Shown in pieces: positions 1-12,599 of a stretch of DNA of 64,000 bases. The DNA is taken from contig JAMKCF010000008.1 in the NCBI GenBank assembly GCA_023634235.1, positions 12,491,676-12,555,675 on the forward strand, in the 5' to 3' direction. Each line of letters starts with the position of its first letter. The first letter of the stretch is position 1. Source of the DNA: Pisaster brevispinus. Its lineage: Eukaryota > Echinodermata > Asteroidea > Forcipulatida > Asteriidae. The notes under the pieces were generated by a model that made no database searches, was not told where the DNA came from, and worked only from the letters and a program-made list of their open reading frames with translations. Position numbers and translations under genes: made by a program.

Positions 1-450
1 TTTCTTCTCGCTTATTTTCAGAGTTATTTTAATATGAATTTGTTATAAATGACTAATTAGAGTTGAATGTAACAATTTAACGTCATAGTTTGGTACATTT
101 TCATTACACTGTGAGGTTCCAGCCCACTGCCTGGTATTACTTATGCATAAAATCGCCCAATCGCCATTGTTCGTAGTCTGTAACTAAATCCCGGTCCTAT
201 TAATATTGTAGTACTTCTCACACGCCGTTGTCTCCACGTGCAAGACCAATTGCTTTCGCTTGATAGAAACTTGCACATCCTTTGACTCTATTCCGTTTCG
301 ATTATGATAACATATTATTTTCCATCATTGAATGAAACTGCAATCAGAAAGATGGTGCTTTTGATCTTCGGGGAAAACAATTCTTTAAAACCCTGGATTT
401 CTAGAGAAAGCTCAGGATTGTTTTCCTCCATGATTTCACCATGAGCAAGA

Positions 451-455
451 TGTTC

Positions 456-490
<35 letters not shown>

Positions 491-585
491 GCTGCTGCTC
501 CTGCTGCTGCTGTTGTTATTAGTGTTATTGTCAATGTTTTTTGTTGTTATTGTAAATGTTGTTGTTATTGTTGTTGTTGTTATTT
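451..585. repeat. GTT/GCT microsatellite
   Basis: An interrupted trinucleotide tract, mostly GTT with a GCT/CCT core around 490-515. Confidence 0.9.
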
Positions 586-602
586 AATACACCCTTTCAA
601 AG

Positions 603-789
603 TTTAAAGGAAAAATGGACTGGCTCCATTTTAGTAAAATGAGAACCAGTATTCTTTATTGCATTTACTACTTGGAACAAGACATCATTATAGTATTCCT
701 ATAATGATGTCTTGTTCCCAGTAGTAAATGCAATAAAGAATACTGGTTCCCATTTTACTAAAATGGAGCCAGTCCATTTTTCCTTTAAA
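603..789. repeat. 91-bp-arm near-perfect hairpin (miniature inverted-repeat element)
   Basis: 603-693 and 699-789 are reverse complements with about two mismatches and a five-base loop (694-698). The ends are TTTAAAGG/CCTTTAAA. It looks like a miniature foldback transposon; transcribed, it would give a hairpin RNA of about 187 nt. Confidence 0.85.
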
Positions 790-3089
790 TTTGTGTTTTT
801 ATTTATTCAAAAGGGATACAAACAAGGTAGCCTCACACTGACAAAGGTCTGTAAAATAGATACAACTAAATGCAGGGATGGAAAGCGTGAAGTTAAAAGA
901 GCATTTTAGGAAAATAAAAAAAAGGCGAGAGTGTGATGATCGAGATAGCTCTCATACGGTTAGTGTTGTAAGATCACCAATCTCCTTCAGCTTTAATTAA
1001 CTTTCGACAATGACTTTCGCTGCACGATCCTCAGAGACCGACACAATATACTATTCACACCTTGACTTAAGTGGCATAATTGCTTCAACACATCACAAGA
1101 TAGTCATCACAGGGCCATTGGAAAACTATCTTATGGTTTTCCTTAAAAACAAATGATTTACGACTCTGTCCGAGTAATTTTTTTCTGCAGCACGTTTGCA
1201 TGGAGCAAACCAAAACTGTTCCGTTTTTAAATCAGACTTATTAATGCAAAGTTCTTAAAAGATACAACACGTCAAATCGAAACTGTTTTACAACATGACG
1301 AAAACTAGACAAAAGTTATTATAAAGCAAACAATGTCACTTTAACATGTGTGAGATTTTGCTTCTACAAAAGCGACTTTGTTTGCAGAAAACGTATTACA
1401 ATACCACCAGGTTCACTGACACGGACATTCATCTGTGTTTTGAAACTCACTCATAATCATTTTTTTGTATTGATACCAAGTTGTTGAAAATTGTCAAATT
1501 GCCATCTTGTTCGTATAATGTTCATTACTATTTTGAGACACTCTTTATTGTCATAATTTCATTTGATTGATGTTTTTCTTTATGTTCTTCAAATGACTTG
1601 AGGGTGAAATTATACAACATGAGCCATCGACGTCATGCTCTTATGTATCTGCAACAGGAAACGGCCGTTATGCAGCTTTATGTTATCGGGCGTGACAACC
1701 TGACGTGCTCATCTGAATCTAGAATTAATACAAGGCACGGAACAGCCGTCATATCACACTCTTTCCGAGGCGTTGACTGGGTGTTGATACTGACTCAGGG
1801 GTAGCCGTTCTGTATTGCGGGGTATTCACGGCGGGTCGATCAGCCGTCTTCACTGTGAATTATACTGGGCCGACGAAGGATGCATTCGAAGGCATCGAAA
1901 CCTGAACTAATTACCATGTGTAAATTAAAATGTGCAGAATGCTCTTTTCCCCGCCAATTTGTCGATAATAATGGCACTTTTGTTTGATGCGATCTATACA
2001 TTTTAATAAGTATGTCCTGAACAACGTTAGAATGAATTTACGGAGGCCCAATCTTGCTTAATATCTGTATACTAGGGTTTCCAGTTTACGCTCATACTGG
2101 TTGCAAGAAACACACACAAAGGTTTCAACCATAATACTGTTCCTCACTCGAGATGCGGATTTCTAAGCGTGGAAAGATAGATTGATTGTACCGTGAGAGA
2201 AAGGTCGATCACCTGTGAATAACCCTGCATGGGGAAGTCAGATACCCATACAGCTGCAATGCGCTAAATTATCTTGGCAAGATAGGCACAAGACCGTTTG
2301 TGTATAATAAGTCGATTTTGTTGACGGGGTTTTATTCTGGGAATTAAAAAAAAAAAGCCAATAACCGGAACAAGCAGAAAGAAGAAGACGAAAAAAAAAA
2401 AACCCCGTTATTATTTTGAACTCCTCGTCAAGTTTCTTGTCAACTCACTCTAAACAATCAGCACTGATCTACAATCGGAGTTGTTAGTGTTAGTGGTTTC
2501 CTAGGATGGCAATCGCAGATGGAGTGGCTTACATACGCTCACACACAGAGGCCGAGAAAGTACGGAGCTCTGGACGTGCAATCCGATTTGTTGAGATTCT
2601 GAGATCACTATCTCGAGATGATGACGGGAACTTGAAAGTTGCCTGACGGCTTCACAGATAATTCACGTCAGCAAGACGACTCGAAACATGTACGACATAA
2701 AATGTCGAGACTTCGACATCTCGTTGACAGGATGTCGTCATCCCGAAATGTTTATTTCAGAAGGACGACATTCTACAGAATCTTTGGATGACGACTTGTT
2801 TTGTGTGTGTTTTGTTTGGAAAGGGTGTATCTTTTCTTATGACTGTTTCTTTAGAATGGTGGCAACCCTGGGTATCTAGGGATGTCAGCATGTTTTGCTT
2901 TGTTTTGTTTTTATGTTTGCTTTTTGCTTTGTTTTTATGTTTATTTTTTTGTCTGTACAATGTCGACATCAGAGATAATTATCTTAGGATCTCAACAAGC
3001 CGGGTGGCACTTACAGAGTTTCGCACAATGTAGATGGAGGCAAGAAAGTTATTTTTTAAACAACCTGTTAAACTGTCTATGTCCCTTAC
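790..3089. other. Non-coding stretch, probably intronic to the EF-hand gene
   Basis: No exon or conserved protein was recognised on either strand. It holds only A-rich runs near 2345-2402 and a T-rich TTTTTATG-type tract near 2895-2960. Later EF-hand exons may lie further left. Confidence 0.5.
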
Positions 3090-3179
3090 CTCGGCCATTC
3101 CGATCTTGCCATCCCCATCATCATCATAGGCATCCATGTACTGCTTGATCACCTCCTCCAACATCACACATGACATAGC
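3090..3179 (-). CDS. EF-hand gene coding exon 3
   Basis: A 90-base, 30-codon exon in phase 0/0 lies between a TTATTAG acceptor and a GAG/GTAAG donor. It encodes the entering helix EEVIKQYMDAY and the complete loop 2. It resembles the EF2 exon of calbindin-family genes, where the loop is followed by A-E-L/V. Confidence 0.85.
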
Positions 3180-6100
3180 CTAATAAGGGAAAACAATGCC
3201 AGTGTTAATTAATGAAACTTTCACGAATTTATAACAACCGTTATCATTATCATTACCGTTATCATTATCACTGTAAAAAGGAGGTGTGGTAATAACACGG
3301 TTTGTACTGTACATATTTCTATATTCACGTACAGTTCCAAACATTTACTCGCATTTTTCAAAGCAAACAGGGCCAAATTATGTGAGATAAAGAAAATGCT
3401 TCGCAATGCTCTTTTTAAGCATAATGCACTACACCCCCATTGACACATCACTATACATGCAATACATTGTGAATGCAACGGCGAAATGCAAATGGGCTGA
3501 TTTTATTCCTGCCATCGAGATTCGAGTCAACGTAACCTTCCCGCGCTGATGCCCTCTAACGGGAGACGCCAGAAATATACACTGCTTAGTAGCTAAGTCG
3601 GCAATTTCTATGAGTGTACACGATATTTGAAAGCTCATTATTTTCCTCCCTCATTTCTGAACAAGTATTGGTTGCTTGCTACATGAGTCCTATCACGATT
3701 TTCATTTTTATTTCTAAATAGTTTGGTAAAAAAATGATAATAAGAGGTTGCATTTTATACAAGATTACATTACAATAAACATAAACAGTACGTCAAGGTA
3801 AGAATCCCCACGAATGGAAAGTATATGTGACGGTCAGAGCATGTCAGTGGTAGCATTAAGATAGATTACACAATGTAGGGTCTTGTCCTACTTTTTTTCA
3901 GGACCACCAATTCCTCCCATAAAATACAACATATTGATTTCCTTTTTTAAATGAGCAAATAACAATACATAATATGCAGCTTTATATACGGGAACAGATA
4001 TGGCTTTTGTCACTCTTCACTCTTACAACATTTTATCTGTCGGCTGAGGTGTGAAATCAAACGGCCACGTCAGACACCTCCCCAGATTGAACTTCTTGTC
4101 ACAAAGGGAGAAAAAACAACTTAATTCTTTTTCTCAATTGGCACAAACCGAGTCGTCTCAGGTGAAATGAAGTACATTACGGTATACTGACAAAACCATC
4201 AGGATTCCACCACTCCGTGTAGTCAATGATGCCACGGCGTATTGAGTGTCGAGCAACCCGACTTCTTCGCTATGCAATTACACCTCTAAATGCGTTAGGG
4301 TCCACACTTGAAGTCCGTGTGAGGAGTTGGATTACATGTTTTGTGTTATATGTGTGTGTTCAACGACATACCTGACATCATATACACCTGTTCCACAATG
4401 AGGTTCCCAAAGTTACAATGAGGTTCCAGCGGTGAGAGTATCTTTGTATACATTAATTCATTTCACGAATGTCAATAATCGAACATTCAAATATAAATCA
4501 GTGGCTATTTGAGTTACGGGACAAAACTGGTTAGTAATTAGACTGCAGCTTATTTGTATATTTCGTATAACCGTCCCACAATTCGGTTCTTAATGTCATA
4601 ATGAAGTTCCAGCGGGAACACTCTGAATACCGTGCATCAATAGTATCAATAATAATTTTTCAAATTGCTATGTAGGCTATTATTTGCTGATTGCAACTCG
4701 TCTCTTGCGTTTGTTGTAATTTGTAATTTGTAACGTTATTCTTTTTAATTTTTTTGTTTACACCATATGTACATTGAAGTGATTTTGGCCTTTGGGCCAC
4801 CTGTTTCAGTTGTTTGAATGTTATAATAATAAACCACAAATATAACGTCAGTGTTCGAGTCAAAATCAAGAGGAAATTATCGAGGGGGGTCGTTCTCGGA
4901 AAAACGTAGATAGAAGATCTTTTGATTTGTTCAAAATTTCAGTCAGTGAGGTTTTGAAGCTCGGTAACTTCTGGTTTGGTAACGAAACAATTATTGATGA
5001 TTTGTATTGCACACTTTAAAAAGCAACATAGTTACAATGACACCACGGCACTTTACGATATTGCCCGGCTGTTGATTCAAATGCTGTTCTTTGATTTACA
5101 ACTTAAAGGCTCCCTGCGGCAATATAACGTATCTCTAGGCTCGCCCTGAACACATACCACTTTACTCCCAGGTGTGTGTGCGTGTAGGAGAGGGGGGGGG
5201 GTGCAATTATGCTTAAGTGCTATGCTCAAGGTAGGGAGGATATGCCAGTTAATGTAATCAAGTTTTTGGTCATTGCACCCAAAACTAATAGATTTAACAA
5301 ATACAATTCAAATAAGGAAATTAATGTAATACCGCAAAATTATTCTGCGGAGAAAGGGGTGGGGAGACAAAATAACAGAGTGATGTAGTCCTTGTCTTCC
5401 TAAAAATGAATGTGCACCCACTTACTCCAAGTTGGAGGGTGGCAATTATGATTAAGTGTTACGCTCAGGGACCAAAGAGTATTGTGCCAGCGATACAAGA
5501 AAACAAGTCTGGTCGTTGTGAACCAACTAAATGAGTGTACAAATACAATGACCTGGGGAAAATGCATACGAATACAATTGAAGAAATACAAAATCGTACC
5601 ATACAAAATAAATAACTTTTCATGAAAAACAATTTGTGACAAAAGAACAATATTTAACGTCAGCAGCAGTAACGAGCAAACATTGTAGAAACTCAGCCCA
5701 GAAAAACCCAAAGTCACAGTGTAGAGGGAAGACGTAAAGTATCAAATACAACAAATACGGCATTATTTATAATTTTCAGTGACCCACCTCTTGTGAGGAT
5801 CCCTTTTTGGCCGTAACGAGATCCCGGAAGAAACATGTGAGCTCACCTCCTTCGATAAACCCATTGCCTGGCGAAAAAAAGAAGAAGTTCATAAAATGAG
5901 ATTTGAAGAAGCGGCGTACATACCGGTACCAAATAATGTTTGCCTTTGGTTAAAGGCATTATACGGGGTTGGAAGGATTAAAAAAAAAAAAATAATAATA
6001 ATATTATTAATAATAAATAAATAAAATAATTTTAGTCTGGAAGCTTATACTGGTCATGAAGTTCATACTGGAACCATTTTTTTCTGTGAAATAGTTTATG

Positions 6101-9100
6101 AAATTAAGTCATATTCGAGAAATCTGTAACTGACGCTAGTGTGCTAGCTGTGTGTAAGAAAATACTTAGTAATGTTAACTACATACACACGTACACAGGG
6201 AAACATTTCCTATGTGTGGGTAGGTATACACATTCAAACCGGGGACCTATAACATAAGGGACAATAGGTCCACGGTTGCTATCACAAAGGAAAACATTGT
6301 GGTAACAAAGGGTAGAACAAAGGAGGGTCCACGATTGCCGGTGGGCTCATATTCACTACCTTATGGAGACCAAGGACAAAACAAAAAAGGGACAACAAAA
6401 GGCCTCCACATGGAAATTCTAAAGACCGGGGTGCTCCACAAGGAAATTTGTGTACAAAGTCTATGGGAAACTGTTAAGTGCAGGGACAAAGGAAAGAACA
6501 AAAGACAGCTCCACAAGGATGCATTTTTGAGAATGTGTGTGTTTACACATGTGCGTGTGTGGGTGTGTTTGTTCGTTTGTTTGTTTGTTTGTTTGTTTGT
6601 TTGTTTGTTCGTTTGTGTTTGTGTTTGTGTTTTTTTTTTCCTGCAACGGTACAAGCCGATTTTTTCTAATTTTGTTTGGTGCTTTATATTGGGGCCTAGA
6701 TATTGTTATTTGTAGCACACAGCCAGTTACGGATTCCTTACTATAAGAACAAATTAACCTTTGTGACACTTTAATACCCTACACTCTTAAAAAGAAGTGT
6801 AAAATGTTGCTGTGTAAAACTGCTGGTTACAATGTTGTGTAACTTTGGACCAATTTTGGGTAAAACGACAATTTTTGTACCCCTTGTGTAAAATAAAATA
6901 CACAAGGAAAAGGTAAGACAGTACCCAAGTTGGGTAGGAAATTAAATCGCACAACACAGAGGTTCAAATCACTCATGAAGTAATAAGTAATACAACAGTT
7001 TTGTTTAACCTCAAGTAGTGTAACTTTTGCACAACAAATGGTAAGAAGTAAATGAAAATGGGGGGTAAACTGCTCCTTGTGGAAACTTTTTACCCATAAT
7101 GCAACGTGTACCATACATTTGGACAAGGCAAGTCTCAGGCACATATCGCAATCAAAGAACGATGGGTGGACGTCATTCTAATGTTGCAGGTCGTTGATGT
7201 CTGATGTTCACGGGACCAAAGTTGCCAAGAGGGATTTTTGGTGGAATTTTGAAGGTACTTAAAATTGTCATGGTTTATAAACCATGTTTTATGATGCCTC
7301 AGTTTTCATGGTTTATAAACCATGGTTTGTAAACCATGATGCTAGAATGTTCATGGTTTATAAAACATGTTTTGAAGGTGCTTAAATTTTCATGGTTTAC
7401 AAATCATGGTTTATAAACCATGAAATTTTAAGCACCTTCAAAACATGGTTTATAAACCATAATTTCTAAGCTTTGATTGTATATTCATGGTTCGTAAACC
7501 ACAAAAAATTGCAGCAATTTCTATGGATTACATCTAAAAGTTACAAACCATGGTAAAAACATGTCCATAAAACGCTAGACAATTAATTGACAAACGGCGC
7601 CCCATTGTTGAAGGGGGTTAGGCATTATCTACGCAGGAAAGCCTTGGATTGCTACCCTCATTGACTTTGCAACACGAAGATTTCGTCACGGGCAGTCTGA
7701 ACCGTCAATAACAGGTCTGACAAAACCAACCAGCTCTTTTCAGAGCCAACACTGCTTCCAAGAAGAGATTGTTTCCTTTCTGCTCGCAATAATTTTGTTA
7801 ATGTTCGTTTTCACCAACAGAACCCCATTTTTCGGTCACCTTTACCCCAAGTGTATCTGGCTGTATCATAGTTTTATCAGAAATGGTACGGTACAGTTCA
7901 ATTCTGTTCACACAAAAGTGTTTCAGTTGAACAAAAATACACCGAGTGATGTGAATGGGTAACGTCAGTGTTTCTTTGCTGACCTCCCCCTCATTCATTC
8001 ATTCAAACATTCATTCATTCAAACTGATATTTATTTCCATACTTCATGAAAACAGAGTACAAACAATGTTTTTAAGGAATAACCAATGAACAAAGCTATT
8101 TAATGAGGGTGAGAAAAATAAATAAATAGAGTATGGAGGCATCATCTGGAAGCCGAGGCTTATGTAGGGATGCCTGGGGACAGTCCTTTTCATGTTGTTG
8201 AATCAGAGTTGAATAAAAGTGTTTTAACTTAATTGATATACTCTTTGTTTGTATGAAAAAAAAAACCCAAAACAGCCCTTCCAAAAGGAACACAGCTAAA
8301 TAGTAATAGTTTGTGCACAACAACTGATTTAAAAGCAACACAAGTGAGGAGTAAATTAACTACACAACAGTGCTGGGTAAAGTCATATAACCCAATTATT
8401 GGGTAAGAAAATAACACAACATCTGGGTAAAATGAGGGTTGGGTAAAGTTTACCCAATTTTGGAGTAAAAAGGGAACATGGTCGTCACATGGGTAAACTT
8501 CTTACCAAACAGTGCTGTGCTAAAGATATTGCACATGTTGGTATTAAAAATCACACAATAATGGGTACTTTTTTACACTTTGGATGGTGTGCAAGAATGT
8601 TACACAAGTGAACGACATTGTTCCCTTTTTAATACAGAAAGGGTTAGAATGTTACCTAATGTTGAGCAATTATTTTTTAGAGTGTAAGTTGACCTGACTT
8701 CAGTCCAATGTTAACAATAGTTTGCGACTGAACACATATTATGGATTGACCAAAACAATTGGTGCGGTTTCCTCGGCAATACGTTAGGTTCGATGGACTT
8801 TCTTTTAAAAAGTGACAATTGAAACAATTTCTTTGGGAGGAGAGCAAAAATTGTCGTTCAAGGCCAGAACGTATGTTGTCAAAACCCTTCACATCAATAT
8901 TGTGTCAACAACCCCGATAGTTACATTTACTTCTTATTGAACAAGCAACAACGACCAGGCGATTTCCCCACCGGCCTCTGCACGGTTACAATGAATAGAA
9001 GATAAAACAAGATGGCCGCACAATGATGACGTCGGTCCCGACCTGTCATCGATTGTGGTACAGGAGAATACAATATATTATTACTGTTATTATTATTAAT

Positions 9101-11817
9101 CGCTTTCGCATTATGGTTTAAACGCTAGAAATGACATCAACGGCAATCCTAAAATATGCACTCAATGCACTTAGGCTCGATGGTAGATATTTATTTTTAT
9201 AATTAACGAAGATTGCATTTAAGACTAATGGGAAACGTCGTCCTATTTTAGCAGTAATTGGTCACAGAAAGGGTTATCTTTGTCCGATGCATCTTTGACG
9301 TTTGCAATTTGAAGAGTCAGCGCTGATTCCCGTGTAATGAAAACAAAACGAACAAAAGTTTCATTCAACCTCGTTTCATTAATTGTGCATATACAAACAG
9401 TGGATGGTTGCGTAGTGTGCTGTTTGCGTCTATATGGCTGCGGCCCTTTTATTGTTTGCTACTATCAAGTATAGCTAACATGCAGCAAGTGACAACTAGC
9501 CATATAATAAAAAAAACTGTTGTTTTGATATGGAGCAACGAAACAAAGACAGCATGAAAAAAAAATCCATAAGGAACCTTGCAGCCATTTCATTTCAAAA
9601 TTAGAGAAAGAAAGTAATTTGGAGACGAAAGTAATTTGGAGGCGAAGTTACCTAAAAGCCCGTTAGCTACTTTTATGTTGGAGAACAGTTAGGCCTATTA
9701 CTATTTTTTGAGAGCATTATTTTAATTTTCTGGATCAGCTGAAAAAAAAATTGCTGCCCAACATATATTCTAACCGCTCACCAAAATAAATGCTCTCCAA
9801 AATATATTATAGCTGCTCTCCAAATTAAAATTACTGCTCTCCAAACAGTATTTTAACTGCTCTCCAAATAAATAAAAAAATTACTGCTTTCCAAAGTATA
9901 TTTTAATTGCTCTCAAAAATAAAAATAACTGTTCTAAAAAAATTTTTTTTTAAAAAGCTACTCTGAGTTAATAAAAATAGACTGCGCGTCTTATAACCTT
10001 TAGGAACGAGGCCATGTCAAGCACTCACCCCAACCAGGCAAGGGTCATCTTGAACTCAACTCTGCTCTTTTTTGGGGGGTGGACAACAACAACAAAAATA
10101 CTGCTCTCGAAGTAAAAACAAAACAAAAACAAAAACAAACACTCTTTACAATAAACTAAATGCTATTGAAAACAAATTAACTTCTCTTGAAAATACAAAT
10201 AACTGCTCTTGAAAATACAAATAACTACTGAATTTACGGCTTTGGCTAGACTGTTGCATCCACCATTACCTCAGTGTTGAAGTTCATGCTATAGCAGCCA
10301 CATCCAATAAAAGTAACCTTGCTTTTAGACTTTGGCTTGACCGTTTTTCAGGTCGAATTACCAACTGGAGAGTACAGTGTCTGATGAAACATAAACTTGT
10401 ACTGAGACCGTGGACTCAAAAGGACCCTCGAGCGGGATGCACTGGTCAAGCCATACGACCACCCGATGGTGACAAAAAGACCATCTGACATAAAATACAA
10501 TATGGTTTATACTCTCAGCAGTTGCAAACACTGTCAAGCTCCCTCTAAGCCACAGCGTTGTTTTGATATATATTCACATAAAATAAAATAATAAAAAACC
10601 GAACATATATATATAAAATTAGTAGGGGAGATGGCCTTAGCTTTCGATCCAATCCGGACCTTCGTATATATATATACACACAAAGTGTCAGACTGTGTTG
10701 TATCTCATTATCAGTTTGATTACATTGAACGAAAACAAACAAAACGGTTGCACCTTACTAACTTTGCCTACTGACTATATTATTGAGGCACACATGTTTT
10801 CAATGCCATTTACGCTAAAAGCCTTGGTGCTGGATTCATAAATGTATTTGATGAAAATTATGCAGGTGGTCAGACTGTAGAGCGGTTTCTGTGGTTCCTA
10901 AATTGTGCTACCTTGAAATGTATGATGTTTGTAGTATTCGTATACCAGCACAATTTGAAATCTTAGTAAACTTTTATGTAAGCTGAACGATCCTACCCAT
11001 CCCTCAAACAAGTGTACATGCATTGACTATGTGTATTGAATAATAAAATTGGCTATCCAAAAAATAAATAAATAAATTAATAAGTTAAATTGCAATGAGT
11101 AACATTATATATTCAAAATCACCTAAGGGGTATAATGTTTGATCCGCATCTACACTGGCGAGATGCCCCCCCCCATTCCCCGTCCCCGATACCATCAGGA
11201 GATGTATTGTGAATAATATAAAGACCTTGATGTGTGTTTAGGGCGTACAAAAAAAGTATATTTTCTCATGGTTATGAATAACTGTTCAAAGATCAATCTC
11301 AAATAAACACCTGCAATACTTATCCCTCGGGTCGATATTTGAATCAGACTTTTGTATCATTGTGGATGATATTCTAAAGTGCAACCTCAGTCAAAATGTC
11401 TGTGCTTTGAAAACATTCGATATTTGTGCTCGACTCTTGCCCCCCTCCCCCAACCCCCGTCATCTCAAACCACAGATATGTGGTACCAGCAACGCACAGC
11501 ACTCTGGAGTTAGTGCAAGCATATTGTTGCCCTTTCTAACACAACAGCGCAACACCTAAAGTCCTTCCCCTACAATCCAATTCATCGGTTAAAAACAAAT
11601 CAAAGTAAACATTTTAAACCACTCGTAAAAACCATTGACACTGTTGTCAATAATGCTCCAGGAGCCCGTCAATGTCGAACAAACAAAGATGACGTGGTTT
11701 GAATCAACCTAAATACATACCATCGGCATCGTACTTGTTCCAGGTCTGGGCAAAGTCCTCAGCAGTCATGTCCTCAAACTGCTTTCGCATGTTCTCTATA
11801 GCTGACTCCTTATCCAT
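3090..11817 (-). CDS. Calbindin/calretinin/secretagogin-like EF-hand protein, 5' part (three coding exons, continues off left edge)
   Basis: The coding segments are complement(11721..11817), (5788..5867) and (3090..3179), all with GT/AG borders, giving residues 1-89. Junction phases match: exon 1 ends one base into a glycine codon, exon 2 supplies the other two bases, and exon 2 ends on a codon boundary. Two canonical 12-residue calcium loops are visible. Loop 1 (residues 30-41, DADGNGFIEGGE) spans the first junction; loop 2 (residues 78-89, DDDGDGKIGMAE) closes exon 3. The order W..(Y/F)DADGNG(F/Y)IEG.EL, then a short linker, then Y-D-x-x-x-D-G-K-I-x-M-A-E matches the N-terminal pair of the calbindin/calretinin/secretagogin family of six-EF-hand cytosolic calcium buffers and sensors. 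Introns are about 5.85 and 2.6 kb and carry repeats. The remaining EF hands should lie left of 3090; I could not find another exon in 1-3089. Which of the three paralogues it is cannot be decided from 89 residues. Confidence 0.85.
4385..4620. repeat. Two copies of a short GAGGTTCCAGCGG-containing segment
   Basis: 4390-4440 and 4568-4618 share the order CC(A/C)CAAT(G/T)(A/C)GGTTC, then T(A/C)ATGA(G/A)GTTCCAGCGG. A third short match lies near 110-121. They are dispersed remnants in an intron. Confidence 0.5.
5148..5495. repeat. Diverged direct repeat of about 90 bp
   Basis: 5150-5250 and 5405-5490 share ACTTACTCC, GGGTG(C/G)CAATTATG(C/A)TTAAGTG and TACGCTCA(A/G)GG...GCCAG in the same order. 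This indicates an old local duplication within an intron. Confidence 0.5.
5788..5867 (-). CDS. EF-hand gene coding exon 2
   Basis: An 80-base exon lies between a CAG acceptor and a GAG/GTGGGT donor. It completes calcium loop 1 (NGFIEGGE) and the outgoing helix (LTCFFRDLVTAKKG), matching the ELENFFQELEKARKG-type helix of calretinin. It starts two bases into a glycine codon and ends in phase 0. Confidence 0.85.
5980..6033. repeat. A-rich and AAT/AAAT microsatellite
   Basis: A poly-A run followed by AAT and AAAT units. Confidence 0.8.
6236..6520. repeat. GGACAATGG/CCACAAGG-type dispersed repeat, copy 1
   Basis: It repeats short modules such as GGGACAA, GGTCCAC, CCACAAGGAAAT and GGAACA. A second copy with the same modules lies at 47075-47205. 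Confidence 0.5.
6566..6640. repeat. GTTT microsatellite
   Basis: GTTT units with GTTC variants, ending in a T run. Long open frames across it are low complexity. Confidence 0.9.
7247..7505. repeat. Palindrome cluster built on CATGGTTTATAAACCATG
   Basis: An 18-base perfect palindrome recurs at least three times exactly and several times with changes. A larger inverted repeat (about 7364-7399 against 7412-7448, containing GAAGGTGCTTAAATTTTCATGG) encloses part of it. Confidence 0.85.
7985..8025. repeat. CATT microsatellite
   Basis: Short CATT runs interrupted by CAAA. Confidence 0.7.
9740..10235. repeat. Degenerate tandem array with CTGCTCTCCAAA units
   Basis: About ten diverged units of 25-35 bases contain ACTGCTCTCCAAA followed by an A/T-rich tail, mainly 9740-9935. 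It resumes at 10097-10230 as CTGCTCTTGAAAATACAAATA. Non-repeat sequence splits the two parts. Confidence 0.65.
11721..11817 (-). CDS. EF-hand gene coding exon 1 (start codon)
   Basis: ATG lies at 11817-11815 in the context AATCATGG, and the exon runs 32 codons plus one base to a GTATGT donor. It encodes an acidic, amphipathic N-terminus and the first helix of EF hand 1 (AEDFAQTWNKYDAD). The phase-1 end pairs exactly with exon 2. An upstream non-coding exon cannot be excluded. Confidence 0.85.
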
Positions 11818-12427
11818 GATTATAGCTATTTAGCGGGCTCTTCAAAATATGACTGAGCTAGTTTTTTTCGGGTTTGTAAGTAGTATCCCTTATGAGTAGG
11901 TTTGACTAATGACCAAGCTGTTATCACTATAAGTATACAAGCTTTGCGAAGAGAGCGCGATAGCGTGTGCTTTCAGGGTAAGATAGCAGAGTGAGGTCAC
12001 AGTCCCAGGTTATGCGCCGTTTATACGTTACACATAACACAACGCGACACGATAATGTACACAGTTTGCCACGACCGCGTTGAGCAGGTGGTGGTACCAC
12101 AGTGGAAAGCGCATGCGCGTCCGCATGGTATCTCACATTAGAAGGTCGCCTATAGTAAAACAGTTCAGGTTTTTGTGTGTGTTTTGTTTTATTCAATCTA
12201 TCGGGAGTGTTTTAGCATAATGTTATTATGGTCGAATCGCGACTGTAGTTCCCCGACTAGTGCAACATTTTCAAGTAATTTGGCATTTGGCTTACTTTCT
12301 AACAATTGTTAAGAAACATATACAGTACCAAACCGCAAGGGAAACCGACTTAAAAATATATATAAATTAGGCCTATTGAAATAGATTAGTTTTGGAGAGA
12401 GGCCACATGGGTAAGATCTTCCGAATA

Positions 12428-12590
12428 TACTCTAAAAACTCCCGGGTCAGGAATTGACCCGGAAACCGGGTCCAAACGGGCCTGACCCATTTCTGGGTCA
12501 GGCTGAACCATCAACTGGATTAACTATTGGATTCAAACATGGATTCTGCGGCAGTGGAACCCATTTCTGGGTCACTTTGTAAATATACAT
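12428..12590. mobile_element. GGGTCA-family short inverted-repeat element, copy 1 (right end lost)
   Basis: It starts TACTCTAAAAACTCCCGGGT and continues with alternating GGGTCA and TGACCC motifs. The matching right terminus is not seen. Confidence 0.65.
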
Positions 12591-12599
12591 ATTGGTTCA

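Larger units (their letters stand above)
6780..8686. mobile_element. Candidate TA-flanked element with CACTCTTAAAAA termini (about 1.9 kb)
   Basis: The left end reads TACACTCTTAAAAAG and the right end, reversed, TACACTCTAAAAAAT. Sub-terminal zones (6795-7110 and 8345-8670) are rich in GTGTAAAA, TGGGTAA and TTACCC motifs in both orientations. The middle (7145-8330) carries a palindrome cluster and ordinary sequence. No transposase frame is present, so it would be non-autonomous or a composite of two elements. Confidence 0.5.

Noticed and set aside
2979..3176. Reading the EF-hand exon as a free-standing 65-residue protein
   Set aside because: The frame runs past a clear GAG/GTAAG donor at 3090, after which the sequence is no longer EF-hand-like.
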